A stretch of DNA of 9,653 nt. It comes from Cyanobacteria bacterium UBA3803 (lineage in GTDB: Bacteria; Cyanobacteriota; Vampirovibrionia; Gastranaerophilales; Gastranaerophilaceae). The DNA lies in contig DFEL01000091.1 in NCBI GenBank assembly GCA_002369055.1, positions 1 through 9,653 on the forward strand, in the 5' to 3' direction. The notes beneath the pieces were generated by a model. That model saw only the letters and a program-made list of their open reading frames with translations, was not told where the DNA came from and ran no database searches. Positions 7,880 through 9,653 of this stretch are shown here, one piece after another; the stretch's first letter is position 1; every line of letters starts with the position of its first letter. Made by a program: the position numbers and the translations under genes.

Positions 7880-8455
7880 CTATACTCCAACAACCCTTAA
7901 AAATCTTTCTAATATTTCATCTTTTTTATCAAATAATTGTTCATCTTCCAAAGAACATTCAATGTATGTGTTTATAATTCCGTCAAAGATATTTGCAAGC
8001 AAATATGCTTCCTGTTCATCCATTGGTTTTATTTCTTTTATAATATCAGCACAAAATTCAAGAATTACTGCCATTGGGTGTTCTTTTCTTCTGGAAATTC
8101 CACGTAAAAATAACTGGTTATTTTCCATGTAACTTTTTACGGTAACACGATTTTTTTCAAAGTAATTAACTTTATATTCAATTACAACAGCAAGTTTTTC
8201 TATTGGTGTGTTTACTTTTGAACAACCGTCTTTCATCTGTTCATATACATTATTGATAATGTTTTGAAGCCATGCAATAAATAAACCTTCTTTAGATTTA
8301 AAATATCCATATATTGTACCAACACCGATATTTAAATCTTTTGAAATTTTATCAATTTGAGTTTTTCCATAACCCAATGTTTTAAAATATTCGCTTGCTG
8401 TTTCTAATATTAACTTTTTCTTTAATTCATCAACTTTTTCATTTAAATTTCCCAT
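7880..8455 (-). CDS. TetR/AcrR-family transcriptional regulator of the exporter operon
   Basis: This 191-residue protein has a TetR_N DNA-binding domain at about 11-57. The helix-turn-helix is TQIDKISKDLNIGVGTIYGY (32-51), followed by FKSKEGLF. The C-terminal domain (about 60-190) is helical, variable and presumably binds a ligand. It is first in a run of five genes ending with the two permeases, so it most likely represses its own operon and is released by an exported compound. The ATG at 8455 gives the normal family N-terminus. An in-frame TTG at 8473 lies inside the operator palindrome and is less likely. No Shine-Dalgarno lies close to the ATG, because the operator occupies that space, so translation initiation may be weak. 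Confidence 0.92.
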   Translation of the reverse strand: MGNLNEKVDELKKKLILETASEYFKTLGYGKTQIDKISKDLNIGVGTIYGYFKSKEGLFIAWLQNIINNVYEQMKDGCSKVNTPIEKLAVVIEYKVNYFEKNRVTVKSYMENNQLFLRGISRRKEHPMAVILEFCADIIKEIKPMDEQEAYLLANIFDGIINTYIECSLEDEQLFDKKDEILERFLRVVGV

Positions 8456-8458
8456 ATC

Positions 8459-8489
8459 AGAATTATATTCCAAACCGGAATATAATTCT
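8459..8489. promoter_or_regulatory. Palindromic operator for the TetR-family regulator
   Basis: AGAATTATATTCC (8459-8471) and GGAATATAATTCT (8477-8489) are perfect inverted repeats of 13 bp around a 5-base AAACC centre. The site begins four bases before the regulator's ATG and overlaps the predicted -10 box and transcription start. The size and spacing match binding by a TetR-family dimer, and occupancy would block RNA polymerase. Assignment to this regulator is inferred from position. Confidence 0.85.
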
Positions 8490-8514
8490 ACAATAGAAAT
8501 AAAATTCTTAACAA
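8485..8514 (-). promoter_or_regulatory. Promoter of the exporter operon
   Basis: On the - strand, TTGTTA (8514-8509) and TAGAAT (8490-8485) are separated by 18 bp. Each hexamer is a reasonable match to the housekeeping sigma consensus. The -10 box extends into the palindromic operator, the expected repressor/polymerase overlap. The promoter starts just after the terminator of the preceding phosphorylase gene, so the operon appears to be an independent unit. Confidence 0.6.
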
Positions 8515-8520
8515 AAGATA

Positions 8521-8554
8521 AAAAAATAGGGCAACTGTTTTTGTGCCCTATTTT
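8521..8554 (-). terminator. Rho-independent terminator of the purine nucleoside phosphorylase gene
   Basis: On the - strand AAAATAGGGCA (8554-8544) pairs perfectly with TGCCCTATTTT (8533-8523) around a 10-base loop. The descending arm runs straight into T residues ending at 8521. It starts 22 bases past the phosphorylase stop. On the + strand the trailing T-run is shorter, so the - strand direction is favoured. Confidence 0.88.
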
Positions 8555-8576
8555 CTAATGCTTTATGAGTATTTTA

Positions 8577-9383
8577 TTACATACCTTTAATTATTTCTAA
8601 TAATAGAGATTTGAATTTGCTTTTAGCAGCATTAGCAGCTTCAATAACTTCTTGGTGGGAAAGAACTTCACCTGTAATTCCTGCGGCAGCGTTAGATATA
8701 CAGCTTATACCCAAAACTTTTATACCGCAGTAATTTGCTACCATTGCTTCAGGAACTGTTGACATACCAACTGCGTCAGCACCTAACAATTTAACCATTT
8801 TTGTTTCGGAAGGTGTTTCGTAATTAGGGCCTGTTAATGCCATATATACACCTTTTTTTAGATTTACGTTTAATTTTTTTGCTGCTGATAATGCTAACTC
8901 TTGTAAATCCTTTTTATAAACTTCAGTCATATCAGGGAATCTTGGACCTAAATCATCATCATTTGGTCCAATAAGCGGATTTACATGCATAAAGTTAATA
9001 TGATCAGTAATTAACATTAAATCTGATGCTTCAAATTCTCTGTTGATTCCGCCTGCTGCATTTGTTACAATTAAGTTTTTTACACCCAATTTTTTAAATA
9101 CTTTTACGGGATAAACTACTCTGTCGATAGGATGTCCTTCGTAATAGTGATATCTGCCTTGCATCATAACAACTTTTTTACCGCATATTGTTGCAAAAAC
9201 TAATTGACCTTTGTGTCCTTTTACGGTTGAGGCTTCAAATCCGGGAATATCACCGTAAGGGATGACAAAATCACTGAAATCATCAGCAAAATCTCCCAAA
9301 CCGGAACCTAAAATTAGTGCTATTTCCGGTTCAAAGTTGTTTGTTTTTTCATTAATATACTTTACAGTATCTTGTAAATGCAT
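8577..9383 (-). CDS. punA: Purine nucleoside phosphorylase (trimeric, PNP-I/PunA type)
   Basis: The protein has 268 residues, normal for the trimeric family that cleaves inosine and guanosine with phosphate to free base plus ribose 1-phosphate in purine salvage. Visible motifs are GSGLG (26-30) and GHKG (56-59) for phosphate and sugar binding, GRYHYYEGH (76-84), and NAAGGINREFEASDLMLITD, the family signature. GPNYETPSE follows, with E189 as the expected purine-binding glutamate. VGMSTVPE and SNAAAG complete the site, with N231 as the expected base-stabilising asparagine. All catalytic residues are present, so the enzyme is probably active. The start ATG has AGGAG (9396-9392) eight bases upstream. 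The gene has its own terminator downstream and lies only about 30 bases after the terminator of the preceding gene. B. subtilis calls the equivalent pupG. Confidence 0.95.
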   Translation of the reverse strand: MHLQDTVKYINEKTNNFEPEIALILGSGLGDFADDFSDFVIPYGDIPGFEASTVKGHKGQLVFATICGKKVVMMQGRYHYYEGHPIDRVVYPVKVFKKLGVKNLIVTNAAGGINREFEASDLMLITDHINFMHVNPLIGPNDDDLGPRFPDMTEVYKKDLQELALSAAKKLNVNLKKGVYMALTGPNYETPSETKMVKLLGADAVGMSTVPEAMVANYCGIKVLGISCISNAAAGITGEVLSHQEVIEAANAAKSKFKSLLLEIIKGM

Positions 9384-9412
9384 CTGTTTTTCTCCTAAAT
9401 GTACCTAACACT

Positions 9413-9443
9413 AAAAAGACTTGTTGGTATATTAACCAACAAG
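9413..9443 (-). terminator. Rho-independent terminator with the upstream gene's stop codon in its loop
   Basis: On the - strand CTTGTTGGT (9443-9435) pairs with ACCAACAAG (9428-9420) around the six-base loop TAATAT, followed by TC and five T (9417-9413). The TAA stop codon of the upstream reading frame (9434-9432) is the first part of the loop. The upstream stem therefore encodes the last residues (LVG). Confidence 0.8.
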
Positions 9444-9653
9444 ACTGTCTTCATCTTCTTCTGAATATTTAACCATAATAGCGTGTTCAACAGGATTTTC
9501 TTTTTTATATGATGAATTTTCAAATCCGTATTCATCAAATCCGAAATCTTCTCTTGCTTTTCTTGCTTGATTTTCGTCAACCAATTTTTTTGCAAGTTCT
9601 GAAATTTCGTATACTAATTGGTATCTGTTTTCTGTTTTTTCGTTTAAATCCCA
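9432..9653 (-). CDS. rpoZ: Probable RNA polymerase omega subunit, C-terminal part (runs off the window)
   Basis: The frame is open from the window edge to TAA and gives 73 residues with the N-terminus missing. The coding character is good: no in-frame stops and acidic, lysine-rich composition. A segment beginning NRYQLVYEISELAKKLVDE is followed, after an acidic insert, by ENPVEHAIMVKYSEEDED. The NRY...A(K/R)...KPV..AI spacing is that of omega subunits, and the form resembles cyanobacterial RpoZ more than the proteobacterial one. Omega helps assemble the beta-prime subunit of RNA polymerase. Identification rests on short motif memory without the N-terminus. A lineage-specific acidic protein remains possible. 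The stop codon lies in the terminator loop. Confidence 0.55.
   Translation of the reverse strand, partial: WDLNEKTENRYQLVYEISELAKKLVDENQARKAREDFGFDEYGFENSSYKKENPVEHAIMVKYSEEDEDSLVG

Noticed and set aside
7827..8132. 101-codon + strand frame opposite the TetR and TolC genes
   Set aside because: It lies antisense to two well-supported genes, has serine/asparagine-rich composition typical of a shadow, and lacks a recognisable start context.
9395..9595. 66-codon - strand frame at the right end
   Set aside because: It overlaps the probable RpoZ frame in another phase, extends through the terminator hairpin, and has no family resemblance. The frame ending at 9432 has far better protein character.

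Overview
The window is AT-rich bacterial DNA with tightly packed genes. The organism is a diderm (Gram-negative-type cell envelope), because one operon encodes a TolC-like outer-membrane channel and a HlyD-like periplasmic adaptor. AT-richness, a MutS2 protein and a C-terminal fragment resembling a cyanobacterial-style RNA polymerase omega subunit fit a gut Gastranaerophilales/Vampirovibrionia (Melainabacteria) genome. That placement is an inference; other AT-rich diderms are not excluded.

Layout, left to right. Bases 1-378 hold no gene. They contain a repeat-bearing element, clearly richer in GC than its surroundings: two 62-bp direct copies, an internal palindrome, a central segment partly inverted relative to the copies, and a 13-bp inverted repeat outside. 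Next is mutS2 on the + strand (379-2745). All remaining genes lie on the - strand. A long hairpin at 2748-2788 separates mutS2 from a convergent small four-helix membrane protein of the PF04020 (YvlD/'phage holin 4') family.

From 8455 down to 3208 runs one compact export operon: TetR-family regulator, TolC-family channel, HlyD-family adaptor, and two paralogous ABC-2-type permeases. Junctions are 0 to 12 bp or overlapping. A near-ideal 13-5-13 palindrome overlaps the -10 region and leader of the regulator gene and is the obvious operator. The logic is an autoregulated exporter: ligand releases TetR, and channel, adaptor and inner-membrane permeases are made together. No ATP-binding subunit is encoded in the window.

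Upstream of the operon (right end, - strand) are a trimeric-type purine nucleoside phosphorylase with its own rho-independent terminator and, at the edge, the C-terminal 73 residues of a probable RpoZ. The RpoZ stop codon sits inside the loop of a terminator hairpin.

I do not see a defence island, phage, CRISPR array, tRNA or rRNA. The least ordinary items are the repeat element, the exporter without an ATPase, and the terminator immediately ahead of the phosphorylase gene.
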